Source: Microbacterium sp. LCT-H2 (GTDB lineage Bacteria; Actinomycetota; Actinomycetes; Actinomycetales; Microbacteriaceae). From it: 64,000 nucleotides of DNA. The stretch is from contig NZ_MODW01000001.1 in the NCBI RefSeq assembly GCF_001866135.1, positions 806,001 to 870,000 of the forward strand, in the 5' to 3' direction. How positions within the stretch are numbered: the first letter of the stretch is position 1; each line of letters begins with the position of its first letter. The notes under the pieces were generated by a model, which worked only from the letters and a program-made list of their open reading frames with translations, was not told the DNA's origin and ran no database searches. A program made the position numbers and the translations under genes. Below, piece by piece: positions 8,459-15,781 of this stretch.

Positions 8459-9700
8459 TCACTTCTGCAGCAGCGGGACTGCGGCGGCCGCGGCGTCCTT
8501 CAGGGCGTCGGCCGGGGACTTCTGGCCCAGCAGGGCGGCCTGGATCTCGGGCGAGAGCACGCCCATGAGCGCACGGGAGCTGGCGTCGAGCTCGCCCACC
8601 GTGGTGTCGGGGACGTACTTCTCGACCTCGCCGAGGAGCGGGTCGTCGGCGTACAGCGGCTCGGTGGTGCTGAGCGCGGAGAAGTAGCCGGCGGCCTTGA
8701 GGTACGGCTCGACGACGTCGGCGCCGGTCGCGAACTCGGCGAACGCGGCTGCGGCCTCGGGGGCCTTCGAGCCCTTGAGCACGGACAGCGAGCCGACGGT
8801 GCCGTAGGCCACGGACTCCTTGTCCGTCAGCGGCGCGAGGACCGTGACGTTCTCCTCGCCCCAGAACGGCGCGACCTCGGTCACGGCGTTGTTCCAGGTG
8901 CAGGCGACCTTGCCCTGCGCGATGGCGGTCTGCTCAAGCGGGACGTTGGTGGTGAGGGCCTCCGGGTCGAGTGCGCCCTCCTCGGCCAGGTCGGTCAGGA
9001 AGGTGAGCGCCTCTTCGCCGGCCTTGCTGTCGAAGCCGACCTCGCCGTCCTCGGTGTAGACCTCGCCGCCGGCCTGCCAGAGCAGCGGGTAGTAGGTGAG
9101 GTTGAGGGTGTTCTCGGCCGACGCCGGGTAGTTGAGGGCGTACATGCCCTTGTCGACGAACGCCGGAGCCATCGCGGCGATGTCGTCCCACGTCTCCGGG
9201 TACTCGGTCACCCCGGCCGCCTCGAACGCGGCCGCGTTGCAGATGAGCGGCTGCGCGCTGGTGAGGATCGGGGCGCCGAGGATGTCGCCGCCGAGCGTGA
9301 CCGACTCCTTGACGTTGGGGAGCAGGTCGCCCTGGCGCTCCTCGCTGAGCAGGTCGTTCAGCGGGGCGATCGACTTCTGGTACGCCGCGAGCTGGTCGGG
9401 GATGAGGTAGACGACGTCCGGTCCCTTGCCGGCGGCGATCGCCGTCTGCAGGGCCTCGTCACGGTTCGCCCACGGGAAGATCTCGTACTTCACGGTGACG
9501 TTCTCGTTCTCCTTCTCGAACGCCTCGATGGTCGAGTCCCAGAAGTCCTTGTGCACCGCCTCGTCGGCGATGACGGGGTAGAGCCAGACCGTGATGTCCT
9601 GCTCGCCCTCTGCGGTGTTGCCTCCGCCGGCCGAACATCCGGCCAACAGGGTGGCGGCCGCGACTCCCGCGACGACGCCGGTGATCTTGCTGACGCGCAT
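8459..9700 (-). CDS. Extracellular sugar-binding lipoprotein of an ABC importer
   Basis: 413 aa. A type II signal peptide with lipobox LLAGC puts the lipidated Cys at about residue 22. The rest is a family-1 solute-binding protein: ITVWLYPVIADEAVHKDFW at the N-terminus, then AIAAGKGPDVVYLIPDQLAAY, the usual ligand-cleft region for carbohydrate binding proteins. AAAGGAG precedes the ATG with good spacing. First gene of the minus-strand importer operon, transcribed divergently from the ROK regulator. Ligand unknown; the enzymes downstream suggest an oxidised or amino sugar, or its oligomer. Confidence 0.88.
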   Translation of the reverse strand: MRVSKITGVVAGVAAATLLAGCSAGGGNTAEGEQDITVWLYPVIADEAVHKDFWDSTIEAFEKENENVTVKYEIFPWANRDEALQTAIAAGKGPDVVYLIPDQLAAYQKSIAPLNDLLSEERQGDLLPNVKESVTLGGDILGAPILTSAQPLICNAAAFEAAGVTEYPETWDDIAAMAPAFVDKGMYALNYPASAENTLNLTYYPLLWQAGGEVYTEDGEVGFDSKAGEEALTFLTDLAEEGALDPEALTTNVPLEQTAIAQGKVACTWNNAVTEVAPFWGEENVTVLAPLTDKESVAYGTVGSLSVLKGSKAPEAAAAFAEFATGADVVEPYLKAAGYFSALSTTEPLYADDPLLGEVEKYVPDTTVGELDASSRALMGVLSPEIQAALLGQKSPADALKDAAAAAVPLLQK

Positions 9701-9737
9701 GGTGCTCCTTTGCGTAAACCGTGCTGAGTACGGTTCA

Positions 9738-9767
9738 TTATGACATTGGCTTTGGATAATTCGTCAA
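9738..9767 (-). promoter_or_regulatory. Promoter for the sugar-binding protein operon
   Basis: Read on the minus strand: TTGACG (9767-9762), then 18 bases, then TCATAA (9743-9738), about 40 bases before the ATG. A sigma-A type promoter is likely. The surrounding AT-rich stretch and inverted ACAAG/CTTGT half-sites (9770-9790) could be the binding site of the divergent ROK repressor. Confidence 0.5.
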
Positions 9768-9886
9768 GCACAAGTTCTCAAAGGCTTGTTTCGGCCGTGT
9801 TTCTCGGCCGTGAACAACAATCCCCTATCTGAGAATCGGGTGTGCTAATTTGATCGCACCAACGGCGGAGACGAAGGAGGGACCCG

Positions 9887-11056
9887 ATGGGCGCGACCAG
9901 CACGCTCTCGATCGTGGCGCGGTCCGCACTCCGGCTGCGCGACGCCGGACCGACGACCGTCAGCGACCTCTCCCGGTCGCTCGAGGTCTCCCGCACCTCC
10001 GTCGAGAACGCCGTGGCGGTGCTCTCCGACTCCGGACTCCTCGTCGACGCCCCGGCGCAGAACGGCGGCGGCGCAGGACGCCCGGCCCGCCGCTACTCCT
10101 TCCACGCCGCCGCCGGCGTGGTGGTGGGCGTGGACATCGGTGTCGCGAGCGTGCGGGTCGTCGTCGCGGACCTCGCGGGCGTGGTCATCGCCCAGCGGGC
10201 GTTCCCCGGCGTCGCGGAGCAACCCGACGGCCCGGCCAAGCTCGCCGCCGTGATCGACGACGTCCGGGGCACGCTCGCCCCGCTCTCGCTGCCGCGGACC
10301 GGCCTGCGGGCGATCGGCGTCTCCCTGCCCGGCATCGTCGACGACGACGGGCGGGTCACCACCTCGGTCGTCATCCCGGAGTGGTCCGGCATCGACATCG
10401 GCTCGCAGCTGCGCCAGGCGTTCGGCTGCCCCGTGGCCGTCGACAACGGTGTGCGGCTCGCGGCCGTCGCGGAACATCACCTCGGCGTCGCGCAGCTCGT
10501 CGACGACGTGATCTATCTCTCGGTCGGCAACCGCATCGCCATGGGACTCATCCTCGGCGGCCGTCCGCGACGCGGCATCCACAACGCGGCGGGAGACATC
10601 GGCCGTCTCGCGTTCCGGGGCCTGAACACCGAGACCGGGCAGATCTCGTGGCGCACCGCCCCAACGGCCGCCGAGGTGTTCGCCCTGGCGCGCAGCGGGG
10701 AGCAGGCCGCCCGGGAGGAGCTCGACGGCTTCATCGACGAGCTCGCCCATGGGATCGCGACCCTGATCATGACGGTCGACCCCGCCATGGTCGTGATCGG
10801 CGGCGGACTCTCGGCCGCGCACGAGCAGCTGCTCGACCCCCTGCGCGCCGCCCTGCCCGGCCACCTCGGACTGCCGTTCCAGGTGCCCGTCGCGGAGGCC
10901 CGGCTGGGTGCGGAGGCGGCCGCCCACGGCGCCGTCGTGCATGCGTTCCAGCGGCATCCGGGCGACATCTACGGCATCGAGGACATGCCCGCCCCACCGA
11001 TCACCCCCCTGCCGCACGACCCCGCGGCCGGCGACGACCCCGAGGAGAAGCAGTGA
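9887..11056 (+). CDS. ROK family transcriptional regulator
   Basis: 389 aa: an N-terminal winged helix (TVSDLSRSLEVSRTSVENAV, about residues 22-41) fused to a ROK sugar-kinase-like domain. GVDIGVASVRVVVADLAG is the phosphate-1 motif, IGVSLPGIVD follows, and IGGGLSAAHEQLLDPL is near the end. The usual ROK zinc-binding CxCGxxGC cysteines are absent: the equivalent region reads HNAAGDIGRLAFRG. ROK regulators of this kind repress sugar uptake operons and respond to the sugar or its phosphate. AAGGAGGG lies a few bases before the ATG. The gene is divergent from the importer operon and coupled by GTGA to an oxidoreductase. Confidence 0.88.
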   Translation: MGATSTLSIVARSALRLRDAGPTTVSDLSRSLEVSRTSVENAVAVLSDSGLLVDAPAQNGGGAGRPARRYSFHAAAGVVVGVDIGVASVRVVVADLAGVVIAQRAFPGVAEQPDGPAKLAAVIDDVRGTLAPLSLPRTGLRAIGVSLPGIVDDDGRVTTSVVIPEWSGIDIGSQLRQAFGCPVAVDNGVRLAAVAEHHLGVAQLVDDVIYLSVGNRIAMGLILGGRPRRGIHNAAGDIGRLAFRGLNTETGQISWRTAPTAAEVFALARSGEQAAREELDGFIDELAHGIATLIMTVDPAMVVIGGGLSAAHEQLLDPLRAALPGHLGLPFQVPVAEARLGAEAAAHGAVVHAFQRHPGDIYGIEDMPAPPITPLPHDPAAGDDPEEKQ

Positions 11057-12072
11057 GCACGTTGAAGGTCGGACTCATCGGCGCGGGCGGGATCTCCCGC
11101 GTGCACGCCGACGCCTGGCGGGCGCTCGGCGTGCAGGGCTTCGTCACCTCGAAGGAGGGCGCGGAGGAGATCGCCGCCGAGTACGGCTTCGAGGTCGTGG
11201 CCGACGTCGACGCACTCCTGGAGCAGGTCGACGTCGTCGACATCGTCACGCCGAGCAGCACCCACGCCGACTTCGCCCTTCGGGCCATCGCCCGCGGGGT
11301 CGACGTGATCTGCGAGAAGCCGCTCGCCGCGACCGCGGAGGCCGCCGCCGAGGTGACCGCCGCCGCAGCCGCCGCGGGAGTGCGGCTGTTCCCCGCCCAC
11401 GTCGTGCGCTACATGGGGGAGTACGCGCGGATCAAGGCCGGCATCGACGCCGGGCAGATCGGTACCCCCGCCGTGCAGCGCTTCCGTCGTCTGGGCGCCG
11501 CGCCGCAGGCCCCCTGGTTCTTCTCGGAGCGGGCGGGCGGCGGCGTCATCCGCGACCTCATGATCCACGACATCGATCAGGCGCTGTGGTTCGCCGGGCC
11601 GGTCGACAGCGTCTACGCCGTGCAGAACCCGCCGACGGTCGACGACCGCGTGCCCGCCCCGGTCACGGCGCATGTCGTGCTCACCCACCGCAACGGGGTC
11701 ATCAGCCACGTGCACGCGAGCTGGGTGCAGCCCGGCATGCCGTTCCGCACGAGCGTCGAGGTCGCCGGATCCGAGGGGCGCCTGCGCTACGACAGCGCCG
11801 AGGACCACACGCTGCGCACCGACGCCGTGCTCGTCGAGGGCGCGACCGACTACCTGCCGCCGATGTCACCCGAGGAGAGCCCGTACTACGCGGAGATCGC
11901 CGACTTCGTGGCCGCCATCGCGGAAGGACGCGAGGCCGCCGTCACCCCGGAGGACGGCATCCAGGCGGTCGCGGTCGCCGAGGCCGCCTACGCCTCGATC
12001 GCCTCCGGAGCCCCGGTCGCCCTCCCCGCTTCGTCCCCCGCCGTCGCCGTCGCCGAGGAGGCCACCCGATGA
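11053..12072 (+). CDS. Gfo/Idh/MocA family oxidoreductase (first of two)
   Basis: 339 aa. N-terminal NAD-binding motif VGLIGAGGISRVHADAW (residues 5-21), the family signature VICEKPLAAT (EKP, about residues 92-101), and a C-terminal alpha/beta catalytic domain with GGGVIRDLMIHDIDQALWF, in which D and H are the usual catalytic pair. These enzymes oxidise or reduce sugars and polyols, inositol and sugar acids. The GTG start (11053) overlaps the ROK stop as GTGA; the end overlaps the next ATG as ATGA. Confidence 0.87.
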   Translation: MSTLKVGLIGAGGISRVHADAWRALGVQGFVTSKEGAEEIAAEYGFEVVADVDALLEQVDVVDIVTPSSTHADFALRAIARGVDVICEKPLAATAEAAAEVTAAAAAAGVRLFPAHVVRYMGEYARIKAGIDAGQIGTPAVQRFRRLGAAPQAPWFFSERAGGGVIRDLMIHDIDQALWFAGPVDSVYAVQNPPTVDDRVPAPVTAHVVLTHRNGVISHVHASWVQPGMPFRTSVEVAGSEGRLRYDSAEDHTLRTDAVLVEGATDYLPPMSPEESPYYAEIADFVAAIAEGREAAVTPEDGIQAVAVAEAAYASIASGAPVALPASSPAVAVAEEATR

Positions 12073-13091
12073 CCGCTCCCCGTCCGCTGCGGATCGCCGT
12101 GCTGTCCTTCGCGCACACGCACGCCCTCAGCTACGTGCACGCGCTGCAGCAGATGCCCGATGTCGAGCTGATCGCCGCCGATCCCGACGGCGCCTCCGCC
12201 CCGGACGACGCTCCGCGCGGTGCCGCCCTGGCCGCGGAACTCGGGGTGGCCTATGTGGAGACCTACGACGAGGCCTTCGCCTGGGGTCCGGACGCGGTCG
12301 TGGTGGCCGCCGAGAACTCCCGTCACCGCGCCCTCGTCGAGCAGGCTGCCGCGGCCGGCGTGCACGTGCTGTGCGAGAAGCCGCTGGCGACGACGGTCGA
12401 GGACGCGATCGCGATGCGCGACGCCTGCGACCGGGCGGGCGTGCTGCTCATGGTGGCGTACCCGGTGCGCTTCTCCCCCGCGGTGCGCGATGCCGTCGCC
12501 GAGCTGCGCAGCGGACGCCTCGGGAAGATCCTCGGCGTCACCGGCATCAACAACGGCAAGCTCCCGCAGGACCGGGCCTGGTTCACCGATCCCGCCCTCG
12601 CCGGCGGGGGTGCCCTGGTCGACCACGTCGTGCACTGCGCCGACCTCCTCGACGATCTCCTGGGTGAGCGGGCGCAGACCGTCCGCGCGGTGTCGAACAG
12701 CATCCTGCACGCCGAGCGCGACCTCGCGGTCGAGACCGGGGGCCTCGTGACGATCCAGTACCCGAGCGGCGTGATCGCCACGATCGACTGCTCGTGGAGC
12801 TGGCCGCTGAGCTCGCCGACCTGGGGCGGCCTCACCCTCGAGGTCGTGGCCGAGCGCGGGACCGTGACCGTGAGCCCCTTCGCGAAGGGCGTGGCCGGAC
12901 ACGATGCCCACGGCGAGACCTGGACCCCGGTCGGGGCCGACCTCGACGCCCTGCTGCTCGAGGAGTTCGTGCAGGCTGTCCGCGCGGGCCGTCAGCCTCA
13001 GCCCGACGCCGGTGTCGGCATCCGCACCGTCGAGATCGTGAAGGCCGCGCAGGAGTCCGCCTCCCGCGCCGGCACCCCCATCCCCCTCTGA
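12069..13091 (+). CDS. Gfo/Idh/MocA family oxidoreductase (second of two)
   Basis: 340 aa. The N-terminal nucleotide motif is altered: IAVLSFAHTHALSYVHAL instead of GxGxxG, a variant seen in subgroups of this family and worth noting as a possible change in cofactor handling. VLCEKPLATT (EKP) and GGGALVDHVVHCADLLDDLL are intact. The C-terminus continues with EEFVQAVRAGRQPQPDAGVG. It shares an ATGA overlap with the first oxidoreductase, so the two probably catalyse consecutive or coupled redox steps on the imported sugar. Confidence 0.85.
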   Translation: MTAPRPLRIAVLSFAHTHALSYVHALQQMPDVELIAADPDGASAPDDAPRGAALAAELGVAYVETYDEAFAWGPDAVVVAAENSRHRALVEQAAAAGVHVLCEKPLATTVEDAIAMRDACDRAGVLLMVAYPVRFSPAVRDAVAELRSGRLGKILGVTGINNGKLPQDRAWFTDPALAGGGALVDHVVHCADLLDDLLGERAQTVRAVSNSILHAERDLAVETGGLVTIQYPSGVIATIDCSWSWPLSSPTWGGLTLEVVAERGTVTVSPFAKGVAGHDAHGETWTPVGADLDALLLEEFVQAVRAGRQPQPDAGVGIRTVEIVKAAQESASRAGTPIPL

Positions 13092-13121
13092 CCCCCGCCC
13101 CCGCCACCCTCCTCCCCCTCC

Positions 13122-13472
13122 GTGCGGGATCGAAAACGTTCCCACTCCCGTCTCCCCCGGCACCTTTCCCGTCCCGCACCCACGCCCCCGCGCCCACGCC
13201 CCCGCGCCGGGCACCCACCTCCTGAGATCAAAAACGCCCCCACTTCCGTCCATCGAGGCCCGTTTCCCGTCCCGCACGCGGTCTCGAAGCCAGGCCCGCT
13301 GTCCCGGGTGCGTCCTCGCCCGTCCGCCCACCCCCGCCACGGTGCGGGATCAGAAGAGCACCTCCCCGGCTCACCCCCGGCGCGTTTCCCATCCCGCACG
13401 CGCCGCGTCCCGCGGTGCAGGATCAAACCTGCGCCTCCCGCTCCTGTCCCGGGCCCGTTTCCCGTCCCGCAC
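13122..13472. repeat. Four 58-bp palindrome-bounded intergenic repeats
   Basis: Copies at 13122-13179, 13220-13277, 13342-13399 and 13415-13472, each exactly 58 bases, with unequal gaps of 40, 64 and 15. Three begin GTG C(G/A)GGATC and all end TTTCCC(G/A)TCCCGCAC, so the ends are inverted repeats (GTGCGGGA / TCCCGCAC); the left end of copy 2 is degenerate. The middles diverge. Together they fill most of the 532-base gap between the oxidoreductase and the SDR gene. They look like a REP-type mobile or structural element. The remaining bases (13473-13623) hold only the SDR leader and Shine-Dalgarno. Confidence 0.75.
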
Positions 13473-13623
13473 GGAGACGGCATGTCCGAGACTCGGGCCT
13501 TCCACACGCGGACCGTGCGCGCACGCCCGACTCCCGGCCCCTTCCATGGCAGGAGAGCGCGCGGGCATGAAACCGACGCGACGGGCGTTGTAGCCGGGGC
13601 CGCAGCGACACGGAGGAGACATC

Positions 13624-14418
13624 ATGCGCATCGACCTCGCCGGGAAGACCGCCCTCGTCACGGGATCCACCCAGGGCATCGGACTCACCATCGCCACGAC
13701 CCTGGCCGACGCGGGAGCACGGGTCGCCGTCAACGGCCGGAGTCCCGAGACGGTGTCGTCGGTCATCGCCGCGCTGCAGGAGGAGAATCCGGACAGAGGC
13801 CTCGTCGCCGCGCCGGGTGACGTCACCACGGAGGACGGCGCCGCCCGCGTGCTCGCCGCCACCGGAGACGTCGACATCCTCGTCAACAACCTCGGCATCT
13901 TCGGGGCGACCCCCGCGCTCGACATCTCCGACGACGAGTGGCGCCGGTACTTCGACGTGAACGTGCTCGCCGCCGTCCGGCTCATCCGCGCGACCCTGCC
14001 CGGCATGACGGAGCGCGGCTGGGGTCGGGTACTCGACATCGCCAGCGACTCGGCGGTCGTGATCCCCGCGGAGATGATCCACTACGGGATGTCGAAGACC
14101 GCGCTGCTCGCCGTCTCCCGGGGCTTCGCGAAAGAGGCGGCCGGCACGGGCGTGACGGTGAACTCGGTGCTCGCGGGGCCGACCCACACCGGCGGAGTGG
14201 AGGACTTCGTGTACTCGCTCGTGGATCCGCAGCTGTCGTGGGAGGAGGCCCAGCGCGAGTTCATGCGCGTGCACCGCCCCCAGTCCCTGCTCCAGCGGCT
14301 CATCGAACCGGAGGAGATCGCGAGCATGGTCGCCTACCTCGCGTCCCCGCTCGCCTCGGCGACGACGGGCGCCGCGGTCCGGGTCGACGGCGGCTACATC
14401 GACGCGATCGTCCCCTGA
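13624..14418 (+). CDS. Short-chain dehydrogenase/reductase
   Basis: 264 aa, classical SDR. TALVTGSTQGIGLTIATTLA (residues 9-28) carries the TGxxxGxG cofactor motif; VDILVNNLGIFG carries NNxG; the catalytic triad is Ser in DIASDSAVVIP and Tyr/Lys in HYGMSKTALL (YxxxK). The C-terminus PEEIASMVAYLASPLASATTGAAVRVDGG is the standard SDR ending. GGAGGAG sits 5 bases before the ATG. It resembles 3-oxoacyl-ACP-reductase-like SDRs, but the substrate cannot be told from sequence. Stands alone behind the repeat array. Confidence 0.86.
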   Translation: MRIDLAGKTALVTGSTQGIGLTIATTLADAGARVAVNGRSPETVSSVIAALQEENPDRGLVAAPGDVTTEDGAARVLAATGDVDILVNNLGIFGATPALDISDDEWRRYFDVNVLAAVRLIRATLPGMTERGWGRVLDIASDSAVVIPAEMIHYGMSKTALLAVSRGFAKEAAGTGVTVNSVLAGPTHTGGVEDFVYSLVDPQLSWEEAQREFMRVHRPQSLLQRLIEPEEIASMVAYLASPLASATTGAAVRVDGGYIDAIVP

Positions 14419-14420
14419 CC

Positions 14421-14481
14421 TTTCGAATCGCGCACTTGGCGGCATCTGCGGCCGGAATGGGGCCATTCGGGCGATTCGAAA
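14421..14481. repeat. 61-bp REP-like element, copy A
   Basis: An imperfect palindrome bounded by TTTCGAATCGC and GCGATTCGAAA. Its reverse complement aligns over the full length, with roughly four of five bases identical, to 47515-47575 (copy B). It begins 3 bases after the SDR stop codon. Confidence 0.72.
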
Positions 14482-14524
14482 CGGAGGGGTAAGCTGGCCC
14501 CCGGAGAAGCACGGAAAGGCGGTG

Positions 14525-14593
14525 ATGGCGATGTCCGACGATAGTAACGGCGCCGCCCTCGCTGCGTCGCGCTTCCCGGCACCCACGCGTTGA
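14525..14593 (+). CDS. Possible 22-aa leader peptide upstream of corA
   Basis: A small reading frame, MAMSDDSNGAALAASRFPAPTR, with GGAAAGG (14513-14519) five bases before the ATG; an internal ATG lies at 14531. It ends in a proline- and arginine-containing tail (FPAPTR) and is followed by 117 bases of C-rich leader before the CorA start. Proline-rich leader peptides control Mg transporter genes in enterobacteria (mgtL-type), so an attenuation role is possible. There is no homology evidence; the frame may be accidental. Confidence 0.35.
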   Translation: MAMSDDSNGAALAASRFPAPTR

Positions 14594-14710
14594 GCTCCTG
14601 CTCCGCGTCCGTGCCTCTCGCCTCGCAGTCATCGGCGGCGTCTCCCGCCCCCTGACGAACCCGCACGCGAGACACGCGTCTCCGTGCGCCCGCGAGAACG
14701 GAGCCGCATC

Positions 14711-15712
14711 ATGGCGCTCATCGACAACGGCGTGTACGTCCACGGACGTCGCGTGGAGACCCCGAAGAACCTGGACGAGACCTACCGGATGCTGGACGCC
14801 GCCGGCGGGATCGCGTGGATCGGCCTGTACCGACCGAGTCCGGAAGAGGTCGCCTCCGTCGCCCGCGAGTTCGATCTGCATCCGCTCGCCGTCGAGGACG
14901 CGCTCTCGGGGCATCAGCGCTCGAAGGTGGAGCGTTACGGCGACACACTCTTCGCCGTGCTGCGCCCCGCCCGCTACCGCGACAAGGAGGAGTCGATCGA
15001 GTTCGGTGAGCTGCACCTGTTCATCGGCCCCGACTTCGTGGTGACGATCCGCCACGCGGAGTCGCCGAACCTCGCCGCGGTCCGCCGCCGGATGGAGGCC
15101 AACCCGGAGCTGCTCGCGATGGGACCGGAAGCGGTCTTCTACGCGATCCTCGACGAGGTCGTGGACGAGTACGAGCCCGTGGTGGCGGGCCTGGAGAACG
15201 ACATCGACGAGATCGAGGACCAGCTCTTCGGCGACAGCGACGACGACGCCCTCTCCCGCCGCATCTACGAGCTCTCCCGCGAGGTCATCAACTTCCAGCG
15301 CGCGGTGCACCCCCTGAGCGGCATGCTGGAATGGCTGCGCCGCGGGTCGGAGAAGTACCGCATCGACGAGGAGCTGCAGCGCTCCCTCCGGGACGTGCTC
15401 GACCACACGATCCGCGTGAACGAGCGCGTCGACTCGTTCCGCGCGATCTTGGAGAATGCCCTGACGGTGCAGTCGGCGCTCGTCGCACGCCGGCACTCGG
15501 AGGCCGGGCTCGCCCAGAACGACGAGATCAAGAAGATCTCCTCGTGGGCGGCCATCATCTTCGCACCCACGCTCGTCGGCACCGTCTACGGCATGAACTT
15601 CGACGTGATGCCCGAGCTGCACTGGACGTTCGGCTATCCGATGGCGATCGGGGCGATGGCCGCGTTCGCGGTCGGGCTCTATGGGGTGTTCAAGTACAAG
15701 AGGTGGCTCTGA
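14711..15712 (+). CDS. corA: CorA family magnesium/cobalt channel
   Basis: 333 aa. A large cytoplasmic N-terminal domain (FDLHPLAVEDALSGHQRSKVERYG is typical) is followed by a long helix region (NDIDEIEDQLF...) and two C-terminal membrane helices. The signature YGMNF ion-selectivity loop is present in VGTVYGMNFDVMPE (about residues 291-304), and the protein ends in the expected basic cluster YKRWL. The ATG at 14711 has GGAG nine bases upstream; an in-frame GTG at 14684 is less likely. It forms a homopentameric inner-membrane channel for Mg2+/Co2+. Preceded by a 290-base leader with a possible leader peptide. Confidence 0.93.
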   Translation: MALIDNGVYVHGRRVETPKNLDETYRMLDAAGGIAWIGLYRPSPEEVASVAREFDLHPLAVEDALSGHQRSKVERYGDTLFAVLRPARYRDKEESIEFGELHLFIGPDFVVTIRHAESPNLAAVRRRMEANPELLAMGPEAVFYAILDEVVDEYEPVVAGLENDIDEIEDQLFGDSDDDALSRRIYELSREVINFQRAVHPLSGMLEWLRRGSEKYRIDEELQRSLRDVLDHTIRVNERVDSFRAILENALTVQSALVARRHSEAGLAQNDEIKKISSWAAIIFAPTLVGTVYGMNFDVMPELHWTFGYPMAIGAMAAFAVGLYGVFKYKRWL

Positions 15713-15716
15713 CGCG

Positions 15717-15779
15717 CAGGCGGTCACGCCGGTTCAGGCAATCGCTTCCGGAAAGCGCCTGAACCGGCGTGGCCGCCTG
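15717..15779. terminator. Bidirectional terminator between corA and the subtilase gene
   Basis: Arms 15717-15739 and 15757-15779, 23 bases each with one mismatch that is a G-U pair in RNA, enclosing a smaller GCTTCCGGAAAGC hairpin. It begins 4 bases after the corA stop and ends 2 bases before the stop of the convergent subtilase gene, so it serves both. Confidence 0.8.
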
Positions 15780-15781
15780 TC

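Noticed and set aside
13122..13472. A CRISPR array
   Set aside because: Gaps of 40, 64 and 15 bases are unequal, the repeats are imperfect and 58 bases long, and no cas gene is nearby.
13092..13623. Several overlapping open frames in the repeat region
   Set aside because: They are translations of the 58-bp repeats (GTGCGGGATC/CCCGTCCCGCAC) without Shine-Dalgarno or domain content; only the SDR gene is supported.
14482..14710. M-box magnesium riboswitch before corA
   Set aside because: The conserved M-box core could not be recognised by eye; only a leader-peptide hypothesis is kept.
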